64,000 nt of DNA. Source: Minicystis rosea. Its GTDB lineage: Bacteria; Myxococcota_A; Polyangia; Polyangiales; Polyangiaceae. The translations under genes were made by a program, and so were the position numbers. Shown piece by piece: positions 8,728-16,911 of this stretch. Below the pieces are notes generated by a model. The model made no database searches and was not told the origin of the DNA. It was given only the letters and a program-made list of their open reading frames with translations. The stretch lies in contig CP016211.1 of NCBI GenBank assembly GCA_001931535.1, forward strand, positions 8,789,703 to 8,853,702. Reading direction: 5' to 3'. Position 1 is the first letter of the stretch. Every line of letters begins with the position of its first letter.

Positions 8728-9588
8728 ATGAGCGAGATCGAGAAGCTCGACGAGGCCGTCCACGCCGTCCGCAGCCGGAGCGATGTGACGCCGGCCGTCG
8801 GCGTGGTGCTGGGATCGGGGCTGGGTGCTTGGGCCGAGACGTTGAGCGGGGTGTCGCGCATTCCCTACGGCGAAATCCCTCACATGCCGCAGTCGATGGT
8901 GGTCGGCCACGCCGGCAACCTCTGCCTCGGGCGCGCGCACGGCGTGCCGGTGGCTTGCCTGCAGGGTCGCGTGCACCTCTACGAAGGGCACGATCCTTCG
9001 CGCGTGGCGTTCGGCGTGCGCCTCTTGGCGAAGCTCGGTTGCCGCGCGGTGGTGCTCACGAACGCGGCCGGCGGGCTCGAGCCGAGCTGGACGCCCGGCG
9101 ATCTGATGCTGATCACCGATCACCTGAACCTCATGGGCAAGAGCCCGCTCATCGGGCCCAACGACGCGGCGCTGGGGCCGCGCTTCCCCGACATGACGGA
9201 GGCGTACGATCGCGAGATCTCCGAGGCGGCGCGCGCCGCGGCGCGGGCCACGGACGTGACGCTGCGCGAGGGAGTGTACGCCGGCCTGCTCGGCCCTTCG
9301 TACGAGACGCCCGCCGAGATCCGGATGCTGCGCACGCTGGGCGCGAACGCGGTGGGGATGAGCACGGTGCCCGAGGTGCTGGCGCTGCGTCACATGGGCG
9401 TGCGCGCGGCGGCGGTCTCGTGCATCACCAACTTGGCCGCGGGCCTCTCGCCGACGAAGCTCGATCACAGCGAGGTCGAGGCGACGGCGAAGGCCACGCG
9501 CGATCGCTTCACGGCGTTGCTCGGCGAGTGGGTGCGCCGCACCGGCGCGCTCGTCGGCGACGGGGCTCGGGCGCGGGTGGGCGGATGA
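8728..9588 (+). CDS. punA: purine nucleoside phosphorylase
   Basis: Cytoplasmic salvage enzyme that phosphorolyses inosine/guanosine to free base plus ribose 1-phosphate. At 286 residues it has the size and motifs of the trimeric family-2 PNPs: VLGSGLG near residue 29 (phosphate binding), GRVHLYEGH (about 86), TNAAGG (about 115), LGPSYETPAEIR (about 193) and AVGMSTVPE (about 208), with SCITNLAAG following. The start is ATG 8728. Its stop overlaps the ATG of the cytidine deaminase gene (ATGA), so the two form a nucleoside-salvage operon. Confidence 0.93.
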   Translation: MSEIEKLDEAVHAVRSRSDVTPAVGVVLGSGLGAWAETLSGVSRIPYGEIPHMPQSMVVGHAGNLCLGRAHGVPVACLQGRVHLYEGHDPSRVAFGVRLLAKLGCRAVVLTNAAGGLEPSWTPGDLMLITDHLNLMGKSPLIGPNDAALGPRFPDMTEAYDREISEAARAAARATDVTLREGVYAGLLGPSYETPAEIRMLRTLGANAVGMSTVPEVLALRHMGVRAAAVSCITNLAAGLSPTKLDHSEVEATAKATRDRFTALLGEWVRRTGALVGDGARARVGG

Positions 9589-9989
9589 TCGACTGGGCGA
9601 AGCTGGAGCAGGAAGCGCTCGCGGTGCAGAAGCGCGCCCACGCGCCCTATTCGCGCTACCTCGTGGGCGCGGCGCTGGAAGTGGCCTCGGGGCGGGTGTT
9701 CGCCGGCTGCAACGTGGAGAACGCGTCCTATGGGCTCTCGCTCTGCGCCGAGCGGAACGCCATCCTGCAAATGGTCGCCGCCGGCGAGCGCAATCCGGTG
9801 GCCCTCGTGGTGGTCACGCGCGGCCCCAAGATCGGGACGCCCTGCGGGGCCTGCCGGCAAACGCTGGCCGAGTTCGCGCTCGATTTGCCCATCCGGTTGA
9901 TCACGGAGAGCGACGTGGCGCCCGCGCAGATGACGTCGCTCGCGGCGCTCCTCCCCGACGCGTTCCGCGCAGACTCGTTGAGCCCGTGA
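9585..9989 (+). CDS. cdd: cytidine deaminase
   Basis: Hydrolytic deamination of cytidine/deoxycytidine to uridine in pyrimidine salvage. At 134 residues it is the short, homotetrameric form. Visible are GCNVENASYG at 41-50, the catalytic CAE at 54-56 (zinc Cys54, proton-shuttle Glu56) and PCGAC at 86-90 with the other two zinc cysteines. The ATG overlaps the stop of punA by four bases, implying coupled translation. Confidence 0.95.
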   Translation: MIDWAKLEQEALAVQKRAHAPYSRYLVGAALEVASGRVFAGCNVENASYGLSLCAERNAILQMVAAGERNPVALVVVTRGPKIGTPCGACRQTLAEFALDLPIRLITESDVAPAQMTSLAALLPDAFRADSLSP

Positions 9990-10102
9990 CGGGCCAATCC
10001 GTTCGATTCGAGGTCACGGGGCCGCGCACGCGACTCGGCCCCTCGTGAGGCGCGGGCCGACTCGGCCCCTCCGAATCGCAGGCTCTGATTCGATGTCGCG
10101 AG

Positions 10103-10123
10103 GGCCGTGTCCGAGACACGGCC
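10103..10123. terminator. hairpin between convergent cdd and WxxGxW genes
   Basis: Perfect 8-bp stem (10103-10110 with 10116-10123, loop CCGAG) in the gap between convergent genes; it could serve both. The preceding 60 bp also contain two copies of CGACTCGGCCCCT-like sequence (about 10031 and 10058). Confidence 0.5.
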
Positions 10124-10185
10124 CCTCCGTGATTGGCTATCTGCGATTCACCCTCTCACGCCGCGCTCCGGAGCGCGGGGCGAGA

Positions 10186-10743
10186 TCACTTCTTCCAGTG
10201 GCCGGCGACCCAGCGGTACTTGCCGCCCTTCTTCTCCCAACGGCCCTCGACCCACACGTAGCCACCGGGCTTGTAGTCCCAGTGACCGGCGATCCAGTCC
10301 CACTCCCTGCCGTCCCAACGCCAGTAGCCGTTGACCCAGACATGGCGCTTGCTCGGCGGGCGGCCGCGGACCTCGTTGCGGAGCGGAGGCGGCTCCTTCG
10401 TGGCGGCGCTGAAGGACCAGCGGCCGGCGATCCACTCGTATTGCCGGCCGGTCCACTTCCAGTGGCCGGCGATCCAGGTGTGATCGGGGCTGGGCGCCTT
10501 GCCCTGGTCTTCCTTCTTGTCTTCCGGCGGATCGGGCGCCTCGGCCTCGGCGGTGGCAGCCGCGGAGGCCGTTGCGGCGGCCTCGACGGCCGTCGGCGTC
10601 GCGGTCACGGCGACGGCTGCGGACGCGGTGGCCGCCGTCTTCTCGGCGTCGCTCTGCGCCGGATCGCTCTTCTTGCAGGCCGCGAGGCCCGCGAGCCCGA
10701 ACAGCGCCATCGTGGCGACGAAGCTCATGCGATGAAGTCTCAT
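10186..10743 (-). CDS. WxxGxW-repeat lipoprotein
   Basis: A 185-residue lipoprotein with a signal peptide and lipobox (LAGLAAC) from the ATG at 10743; the longer frame to 10854 does not begin with a signal. A Lys/Ala/Thr-rich spacer (to about residue 85) precedes five tandem aromatic repeats (WIAGHWKW, WIAGRWSF, WVNGYWRW, WIAGHWDY, WVEGRWEK and a final WVAGHWKK). These are the YXWGXW/WXXGXW repeats found in many proteobacterial and myxobacterial envelope proteins of unknown role. An AGGA sits just upstream of the start. Confidence 0.85.
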   Translation of the reverse strand: MRLHRMSFVATMALFGLAGLAACKKSDPAQSDAEKTAATASAAVAVTATPTAVEAAATASAAATAEAEAPDPPEDKKEDQGKAPSPDHTWIAGHWKWTGRQYEWIAGRWSFSAATKEPPPLRNEVRGRPPSKRHVWVNGYWRWDGREWDWIAGHWDYKPGGYVWVEGRWEKKGGKYRWVAGHWKK

Positions 10744-11187
10744 GTCCTGCTCTTCCCTCTCGGGTCGCGCCCACGAACGAGCTCGCGGGGATTGCGACCT
10801 ATGGCCAAGCCCACACAAGAGACCTTGGTGAGCCTGGTCGCGTTGACGAGACAACCGGGGTCACGATTCACCGTGAGACCCGTGTGCGCACCGCGCATTC
10901 CCGCCCCACGCGTGGATCCGTGGTGTGCGCGTACATTACGCACCCGAGAATCGCGCGTCTACTTCACCGTGCGTTGGGCAATCTGCGTCACCAGTTGTGG
11001 TGACGACTCGATGTCTCATCGAGCCCAATCCCCATCATCGGTATCGCATGGGCGGATTCAGCAACCGCAGCGGTGACTTCACCGCACGCAGCGCGGCCAC
11101 AGGCAGATGCCATTCGATGGTTCGGGAGTGAGGGGATTCACGGCGATCGCGCGGACGGGGCCGCCGTGACGAGAACGATGACGCGAG
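10744..11187. other. intergenic, no gene seen
   Basis: About 444 bp between two minus-strand genes. It includes a perfect 7-bp hairpin at 10987-11004 (loop GTTG) that could end the long coiled-coil gene transcript or be regulatory. No convincing coding frame. Confidence 0.4.
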
Positions 11188-14148
11188 CTACTCGATGTCG
11201 ACGGGCCGCTCCGCGGCCTCTTGGATCTGGGCGACCACCGAGGCGAGGGCCTTTTGCGCGCGGTCGAGGGCCTCGCGATCTTCGCCCCAGCGGATGCGTG
11301 CTTTTTCGAGCCGGGCGCGCTCCATGGAGAGGCCGGCCGTGAGCCGCTCCGCGTCGGCCTTGGCGGCGTCGCGCTCTTCGGTGCGGGCGCCGAGATCGGC
11401 TTCGAGCACCGCGGTCTTCTGCTCCGCGGCCTCCAGGCGATCGCGGTAGCCATCGAGCTCGACCTGGAGCGCGTCGCGCTCCTTGGTGCGGGCCTCGAAA
11501 TCGATGCGCAGGGCGTCGCGCTCGCGCCCGCGGGCGTCGAGATCGTTGGCGAGCTGATCGCGCTCCTCGGTGCGCTGGCCGAGGTCGATGCGCAGGCCGT
11601 CGCGCTCGCGCGTGCGATCGCCGAGCTCGCCGTCGAGACGCTCGATCTCCGTCCGCGCGGAATCGCGCTCTTGGGTGCGCGCTTCGAGATCCTCTCGGAG
11701 GGCGTCGCGCTCTCGGGTGCGCGCCCCGAGATCCTCTCGGAGGGCGTCTCGATCCTCGGTCCGCACCGCGAGCTCGGCCTCGATCTTGGCGTGCGCGGCG
11801 GCGCGTGCGGCCACGTCGTTCGCCAGCTCCTCGACCTTCGCCTTGAGCTGCGCGACCTCCTGCTCGGAGGCGCTCAACAAGTCCTTGGTGTCGGCGATGG
11901 ACACCTCGCGCTCGGCGACCGTGGCCTCGAGCGCCTTCGCGCGCTCCTCGACGCGGGAGAGCGCATCGCGCGTCTCCGTCAGCTCGGTCTCGCGGACAGC
12001 GAGCTTGGAGACGAGCTCTTCCTTCTCACCGCCGAAGACAGCTTCCTTTTCGGAGAGCGTGCTTTGCCAAGCAGCTTCCTTGTCGGACAGCGTGCTTTGC
12101 CAAGTAGCCTCCTTTTCGGACAGCGTGCTTTGCCAAACGGCTTCCTTCTCGGAGAGCATGCTTTGCCAAGTAGCCTCCTTTTCGGAGAGCGTGCTTTGCC
12201 AAGCAGCTTCCTTCTCGGAGAGCGCTTGTGCGTGCTCGGCCTGCGCCTTGGCCGTGGCCTCGGCGTGCTGCTCGGCCTGCGCCGCGAGGGCCGCCTCGCG
12301 GGCCTCGGTGAGCTCCTTCTCGCGCTGCGCGAGCGCCTCGGCCGCGGCCGAGGCGGCCTCCTGCGAGGCCGTCCGGTGCGCGGTCTCGCTCTCGGCGAGG
12401 GCGCTCTTGGCCTTCTCTTCGAGCGCTTCGAGCTCGCTGCGGTGCGCAAAGCGCGCGGCTTCGAGCGCCGCCTCGCCCTCGCGGCGCGCGCCGTCCAAAG
12501 CCTCGACCCGGGCGGATTCGGCGGCCGAGAGGTCCTGCTGCGCCTTCTCGCTCGTCTGCTCCAGCGCGGCCTTCGTGTCGGCGAGCTCGCCGGTGCGCGC
12601 CGCCAGATCGGCTTCGAGCTTCTCCTGCTGCGCGGAGAGATCGGCGATGCGCCGCGCGGCCGCGTCCTTCTCGGTGGCCGCGACCTCGGCGGCGCCTTCG
12701 AGATCGGCCTTCTCGCGCTCCAGCGCGAGGATGCGATCTTCCTGATCGGCCTTCTCGCGCTCGACCGAGAGCTCCTTCTCGCGCAGGTCGAGGACCTCCT
12801 TGTCCTTGCGCGCCATCTGATCGCGCAGGGCGAGGATCTCCTTGTCCTTCTTGTTCAGGGCTTCGCGCAGATCGAGGAACTCGCGGCTCGACACCGCGCC
12901 GGGCTTGGCCGCGCCGCCGGCGGCGGGCGCGCGGCGAAGCTCTTCGACCTCGCGACGCAGCTTGGTCAGCTCGGTGGACGCGTCGCGGAGCTCCGTCTCG
13001 GCGCGCGCGAGGCTGCCACGCGCCTCGTCGGCTTCGCGCGCGAGCCGGACGATCTCGTCCTTCGTTCGATCGAGATCGCCGCGCGAGCGATCGGCGTCGC
13101 CGCGGGCTTGCTCGCCGTGGGTGCGCAGCTTCTCGACCTCGCCGCGCGCTTGATCACGCTCGCTGCGGAGCTCGTCGCGTTCGGCGCGCAGCGCTTCGAG
13201 CTCGGTGCTCAAGCGATCGATCTCGCCGTCGTCGATCGCGGGCGCCGCGGCGCCGGCGTCGAGCGCGGCCACGGCCGGAGGCATCGACGGAACGGGCGGA
13301 GGCGGCGGCAACGAAGTGGGCTTGGGCGCGGGCGGAGGCAGCGACTTGGCCGCGGCGGGCGGCGGAGGCGCGGAGTGGGGCGCAGGCGCCGGCGGCGGCG
13401 TCGACGGGACCGGCGGCGGCGTCGACGGAACGGGCGGCGGCGCCACCGACTTGGCGCTCTTCATCTTCGTGAGCGCTTCGAGATCGGCCATCGACGAGAG
13501 CGGCTTCACCGTGGTCGCGATGTTCTCGTCGTCGGCGAGGAGATGCGTGAAGGCGCCGCCGAGGAACTGATCGATGTCGTCGTCGGCGCGCGGGATCTCC
13601 ATCGGCTTCTGCGCCGGCGCTACCGGAGCCGGCGCGGCCGCACGCGCCGCGGCGCCCGCTGCTGCCATGGCGCGCAGGGGCGCCTCGTCGAGGCGCGTCG
13701 TGGCTTCGAGCTCGTCCGGCTCGGGCTCGCCGAGATCGATGTCGTCGATGAGGATTTGATCCGACTCCGGCGCGTCCTCGAGCTGGATGAACTTGCGGAT
13801 GTGCTCGAGCAGCTCGCCGAAGGCGATGGGCTTGTGCACGTAGTCTTCGGCCCGCGTGCGCAGCTTGCGGTGCTGCTCGAAGGTCTCGTCGCTCGACTCG
13901 CTCGACATGATGATGAGCGGGACGTCCTTGAGCGCGGGATCCTTCTTGAGCTTGTTGCACACCGAGAACCCGTTCATCCGCGGGAGCTCGATGGAGAGGA
14001 TGACGAGGTCCGGCCGATCGGCGGACGCGGCCTGGAGGCCGACGTTCCCGTCGTCCACGACCTGCACGGTCGCGCCCAGGCGCCCCAGCTCGGTGCGCAG
14101 CTCTCCAGCAAAAGACGGATCGGCCTCGAAAACCAGGACTTTGGTCAT
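11188..14148 (-). CDS. AglZ/FrzS-like pseudo-receiver coiled-coil protein
   Basis: A 986-residue protein with an N-terminal receiver domain (about 1-125), a Pro/Ala-rich linker (about 140-300) and a very long coiled coil to the end. This is the architecture of AglZ and FrzS of Myxococcus xanthus, polar scaffold proteins of gliding and type IV pilus motility. The receiver is probably not phosphorylated: the phosphoacceptor Asp is Ser52 (VILSIELP), while the conserved Ser82/83 and Lys106 (VHKPI) remain. The coiled coil includes five near-identical 11-residue blocks (KEATWQSTLSE type) and later 14-residue RERDALREDLEAR blocks. ATG start at 14148. It is more likely a motility or polarity scaffold than a classical response regulator, but orthology needs a tree. 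Confidence 0.8.
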   Translation of the reverse strand: MTKVLVFEADPSFAGELRTELGRLGATVQVVDDGNVGLQAASADRPDLVILSIELPRMNGFSVCNKLKKDPALKDVPLIIMSSESSDETFEQHRKLRTRAEDYVHKPIAFGELLEHIRKFIQLEDAPESDQILIDDIDLGEPEPDELEATTRLDEAPLRAMAAAGAAARAAAPAPVAPAQKPMEIPRADDDIDQFLGGAFTHLLADDENIATTVKPLSSMADLEALTKMKSAKSVAPPPVPSTPPPVPSTPPPAPAPHSAPPPPAAAKSLPPPAPKPTSLPPPPPVPSMPPAVAALDAGAAAPAIDDGEIDRLSTELEALRAERDELRSERDQARGEVEKLRTHGEQARGDADRSRGDLDRTKDEIVRLAREADEARGSLARAETELRDASTELTKLRREVEELRRAPAAGGAAKPGAVSSREFLDLREALNKKDKEILALRDQMARKDKEVLDLREKELSVEREKADQEDRILALEREKADLEGAAEVAATEKDAAARRIADLSAQQEKLEADLAARTGELADTKAALEQTSEKAQQDLSAAESARVEALDGARREGEAALEAARFAHRSELEALEEKAKSALAESETAHRTASQEAASAAAEALAQREKELTEAREAALAAQAEQHAEATAKAQAEHAQALSEKEAAWQSTLSEKEATWQSMLSEKEAVWQSTLSEKEATWQSTLSDKEAAWQSTLSEKEAVFGGEKEELVSKLAVRETELTETRDALSRVEERAKALEATVAEREVSIADTKDLLSASEQEVAQLKAKVEELANDVAARAAAHAKIEAELAVRTEDRDALREDLGARTRERDALREDLEARTQERDSARTEIERLDGELGDRTRERDGLRIDLGQRTEERDQLANDLDARGRERDALRIDFEARTKERDALQVELDGYRDRLEAAEQKTAVLEADLGARTEERDAAKADAERLTAGLSMERARLEKARIRWGEDREALDRAQKALASVVAQIQEAAERPVDIE
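12041..12224. repeat. 33-bp tandem repeats in the coiled-coil gene
   Basis: GCTTTGCC recurs at 12061, 12094, 12127, 12160 and 12193, an exact 33-bp period, with nearly identical surrounding sequence. It encodes 11-residue hendecad blocks. The high nucleotide identity implies recent expansion or homogenisation. Confidence 0.9.
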
Positions 14149-14367
14149 GACGTTGGGCTGCGCTCGCGTGCTCGGGACGGGGGCGTTTCAACATATCGGG
14201 GCGGCGAAAGCCGTGTCAAATCGGCCGCCTCGCCCAGAGGCCCGCGCCCCGATGTGACCGAGAACGCCGATCCGCGCCGCGCGTCACCCACATCCCTCGA
14301 AACGACCTTGGATTCCGGGGTCGATCGGCCGATCGCGCGACGCAGACGACACGTTTCCGTCACATGC

Positions 14368-15759
14368 TCAGGGGAGCGGCGCGCCGAGCTCCGTGAAGCA
14401 GGCGCGTGCTTCCGCTGTCACCGTGACGCCGGACACGGGCTCGGCTTTCGCCCACGCCGACGTGCACAGCAACGCGCCTCCGGCGATCTCCGCCTCCGGT
14501 CCAGGGACGATCACGAGCTCGTCGGTGTGCACCGCCACGTTGGCGTGGATGCGCGCATCCGCGCCTTCGCGCTCGGCGATGGCCGACGCGATCGACTCTG
14601 CTGCGGCCTGCGCCGCGACGCAGGCCACGCGTGTCTCGCGCGTGTCGCCGCCGAGCAGGCGCACGCCGAGGACCGCATTGCCGGTGGCCTGCGCGAGCGT
14701 GAAGCCACCTTGTCGCAGCCGCGCCTCCGCGAGGTCGAGCATGTGGCCGAGATCGGCGAGGATGGCTTCGTCGTAGTCGTCCTCCGCGACGCCCACGAAG
14801 AGCTCGAGATACACGGCGACGCCGCGGGTCCGCGCGGTGCGCTCGCCCGTCGCATCGTCGCGGCGATGCCCGAGCGCCTCGGCGAACGCCGTCGCCAAGC
14901 TGCCCACCGAGGAGAAGCGGCGATCGGGCTGCTTCTCCAAACACCGCAGGACCACCGCGTCGATGGCCGGCGAGAGCGGAACCGTGCGGCTCGGGCGCGG
15001 CGGCGGCTCGTCGAGGTGCTGTCGCGCCAGCGCGCCTTCGGTCTTGCCATCGAACGGAACGCGGCCCGTGAGCATGCGATAGAGCAAGATGCCGAGCGCA
15101 TACACGTCGGCGCGCGCGTCCACGCGACCGCCCTGGAGCTGCTCCGGCGCCATGACGGTGGGCGTGCCGAGACGACGACCCACCGACGTGAGGCCGGCCT
15201 CGGACGAGTTGGGTAAGAGCAGCTTGGCGATCCCGAAGTCGAGGAGCTTGGTGGTGCGCCGGTCCTGATCGAAGGCGATGTTGCTGGCCTTGACGTCGCG
15301 GTGCACCACGCCCGCGTCGTGCGCGGCCGCGAGCGCGGCGCACACGGGATCGAGCACCTCCTGGGTCTCCTCCGGCGAGAGGCGTCCCTTGGCTTTGAGC
15401 AAATCCTCCAAGGTGCCGCCGGCGAGGTACTCCATCACGTAGAAAGGCCGCCGATCGGGGAGCACGCCGACCTCGAGGATCTCCACGATTCCCGGGTGAT
15501 GGAGCAGATTCACGAGCTCCACCTCGCGGAGGAAACGCTCCACCATCTTCGGCTGCCCGGCCAGGAAGAGGTGGAGCACCTTCAAGGCGACGCGACGCGC
15601 CGTCACGGTGTGCCGCGCGTCGTAGACGCTGCCGCAACCGCCGCGCGCGATGCGGCGATCGACGACATACGGCCCGACCACCGAGCCGGAGACGAGGTCA
15701 CCCGACGACCGCGGCTCCACCTCGCGGCCGAACGTGGGCGGATCCTGTTCGCTCCTCAT
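14368..15759 (-). CDS. Ser/Thr protein kinase with cyclase-like C-terminal domain
   Basis: Eukaryotic-type kinase of 463 residues, cytoplasmic (no membrane segment seen). Kinase landmarks: glycine loop RGGCGSVY (39-46), Lys60 (VALKVL), HRDVKASN (153-160), DFGIAK (174-179) and APEQL in the activation segment; it ends about residue 300. Residues about 310-463 follow the pattern of a class III nucleotide cyclase domain (YLELFVGVAE, RQGGF, ATGNAVLGV, IHANVAVHT), but the metal-binding aspartates appear lost, so it is probably a regulatory relic. The ATG at 15759 has a purine-rich GGGAGGGAAAGGG upstream; the long frame to 16272 reads antisense through the neighbouring repeat and is rejected. Divergent from the NGN-repeat lipoprotein gene. 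Confidence 0.88.
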   Translation of the reverse strand: MRSEQDPPTFGREVEPRSSGDLVSGSVVGPYVVDRRIARGGCGSVYDARHTVTARRVALKVLHLFLAGQPKMVERFLREVELVNLLHHPGIVEILEVGVLPDRRPFYVMEYLAGGTLEDLLKAKGRLSPEETQEVLDPVCAALAAAHDAGVVHRDVKASNIAFDQDRRTTKLLDFGIAKLLLPNSSEAGLTSVGRRLGTPTVMAPEQLQGGRVDARADVYALGILLYRMLTGRVPFDGKTEGALARQHLDEPPPRPSRTVPLSPAIDAVVLRCLEKQPDRRFSSVGSLATAFAEALGHRRDDATGERTARTRGVAVYLELFVGVAEDDYDEAILADLGHMLDLAEARLRQGGFTLAQATGNAVLGVRLLGGDTRETRVACVAAQAAAESIASAIAEREGADARIHANVAVHTDELVIVPGPEAEIAGGALLCTSAWAKAEPVSGVTVTAEARACFTELGAPLP

Positions 15760-16023
15760 TGGCCCTTTCCCTCCCTCGGGTCTCGACCCGACATCGATAC
15801 TGTGCCCCGACCATCGTCGATCATGTCGGAACTTCGAGTCGAGGGGAATGACCATTCGGCCGTGACACCGCCGCCCCGCGCGCGGGGAGGGGCACGTCAT
15901 CGACATAAGGCCTCCTCGGAAGGCGTCCAAATACAACATGCGATGACGTGATTGTGTATCGGGCAGTGGTATTATTCCAAAGGGTCCTGACTTTCCGGTC
16001 GGACCCGCGAAGGGGGATGGGGG

Positions 16024-16908
16024 ATGCTTCGTAACGACTTGACGGTCGCGGCGCTGGGATTCGTGTCTTTGTTCGTTTCGGCCTGTGTCATCGGTCCGGA
16101 GAGTGATGATGAGCTCGTCGGGACGGCCCGCAGCGCGGCGCTCAACGGCAATGCGCTCAATGGCAATGCTCTCAATGGTAATGCGCTCAACGGCAACGCT
16201 CTCAATGGTAATGCGCTCAATGGCAATGGGCTCCAGGCCACGGCGATGACTCCATCGATGTTGAGCAAACACCCGCTCCGGCCGAGCGCCCTCGGCGCAG
16301 ATGCGTTGAGCGCGCTCCAGGATCCGAGGGAGGACGGCGCCCTGTCACGGCAGCTCCTCAAATACACCGTGAGCTGCGCGTTCGATCCCGAGATGTCGTT
16401 CGCGTTCACGTGGATCGACGACGAAGGCACCCCCCACGCGGAGGAGTACAAGGGCCTCCTCGGGCTCGCCCCGAGCTGGCGCGCCGAGCCCCTCACGGGC
16501 GCTGCGCAACGGTGGGTGTCGGCCTGCCTCATCTCGCGTGTGAACTACTTCGGTGTGAGCGTGACCCTCTCGTCCCGGGGCCCGCGGCCCGAGCTCTCTG
16601 CATCTCCCGAAGAGCGGAACGACTATACGATGTTGGAAGGGGCCTTTTGGGGGAACGTCTTCACCGACACGCCCGTGGCGTACGCCTGCGATCACCAGCC
16701 GAACGACGACCACTCGCGATCTCGAGATCGGGTGTGCGCCGCCGGCTACCCCGATGGCTCGGGTCGGATCCTCGGCTGCGGGATCATCCAACGGGTGGGC
16801 TCGTGCGCGACCACCTGCACGCTGCAGCGAGGCGATCATTACACCGGTTGCTCCGCGGGCGCGGGCCAGTCATCCTCGGACGAGGTGATCACCGTATTCC
16901 TCCAGTAG
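16024..16908 (+). CDS. lipoprotein with ALNGN pentapeptide repeats
   Basis: A 294-residue predicted lipoprotein: signal peptide with lipobox (LFVSAC), then six tandem ALNGN units (residues about 39-68), then a domain of about 210 residues with nine or so cysteines (VSCAFD, SACLIS, YACDHQ, RVCAAG, LGCGI, SCATTCTL), probably disulphide-bonded outside the cytoplasm. Similar LNG-repeat proteins recur in Polyangiales, but I know no function. Its stop (16906-16908) is 3 bp ahead of the start of the large kinase gene, so the two are co-transcribed and probably translationally coupled. Confidence 0.8.
   Translation: MLRNDLTVAALGFVSLFVSACVIGPESDDELVGTARSAALNGNALNGNALNGNALNGNALNGNALNGNGLQATAMTPSMLSKHPLRPSALGADALSALQDPREDGALSRQLLKYTVSCAFDPEMSFAFTWIDDEGTPHAEEYKGLLGLAPSWRAEPLTGAAQRWVSACLISRVNYFGVSVTLSSRGPRPELSASPEERNDYTMLEGAFWGNVFTDTPVAYACDHQPNDDHSRSRDRVCAAGYPDGSGRILGCGIIQRVGSCATTCTLQRGDHYTGCSAGAGQSSSDEVITVFLQ
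16138..16227 (+). repeat. six 15-bp tandem repeats encoding ALNGN
   Basis: Six contiguous copies of GCNCTCAAYGGYAAY in frame with the lipoprotein gene. Most differences are at third codon positions, which points to selection on the peptide repeat rather than only recent slippage. Confidence 0.92.
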
Positions 16909-16911
16909 CTC

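Noticed and set aside
11221..15216. 1331-residue plus-strand frame opposite the pseudo-receiver and kinase genes
   Set aside because: Spans two real minus-strand genes in antisense. Leu/Ala/Arg low-complexity translation without motifs.
15947..15975. Promoter for the NGN-repeat lipoprotein (TATTAT at 15970-15975)
   Set aside because: A fair -10 element, but no -35 hexamer at suitable distance, so not listed as a feature.
15760..16272. N-terminal extension of the cyclase-tailed kinase with ERITIES repeats
   Set aside because: The repeated peptide is only the antisense reading of the ALNGN repeat DNA. The ATG at 15759 has a good ribosome site.
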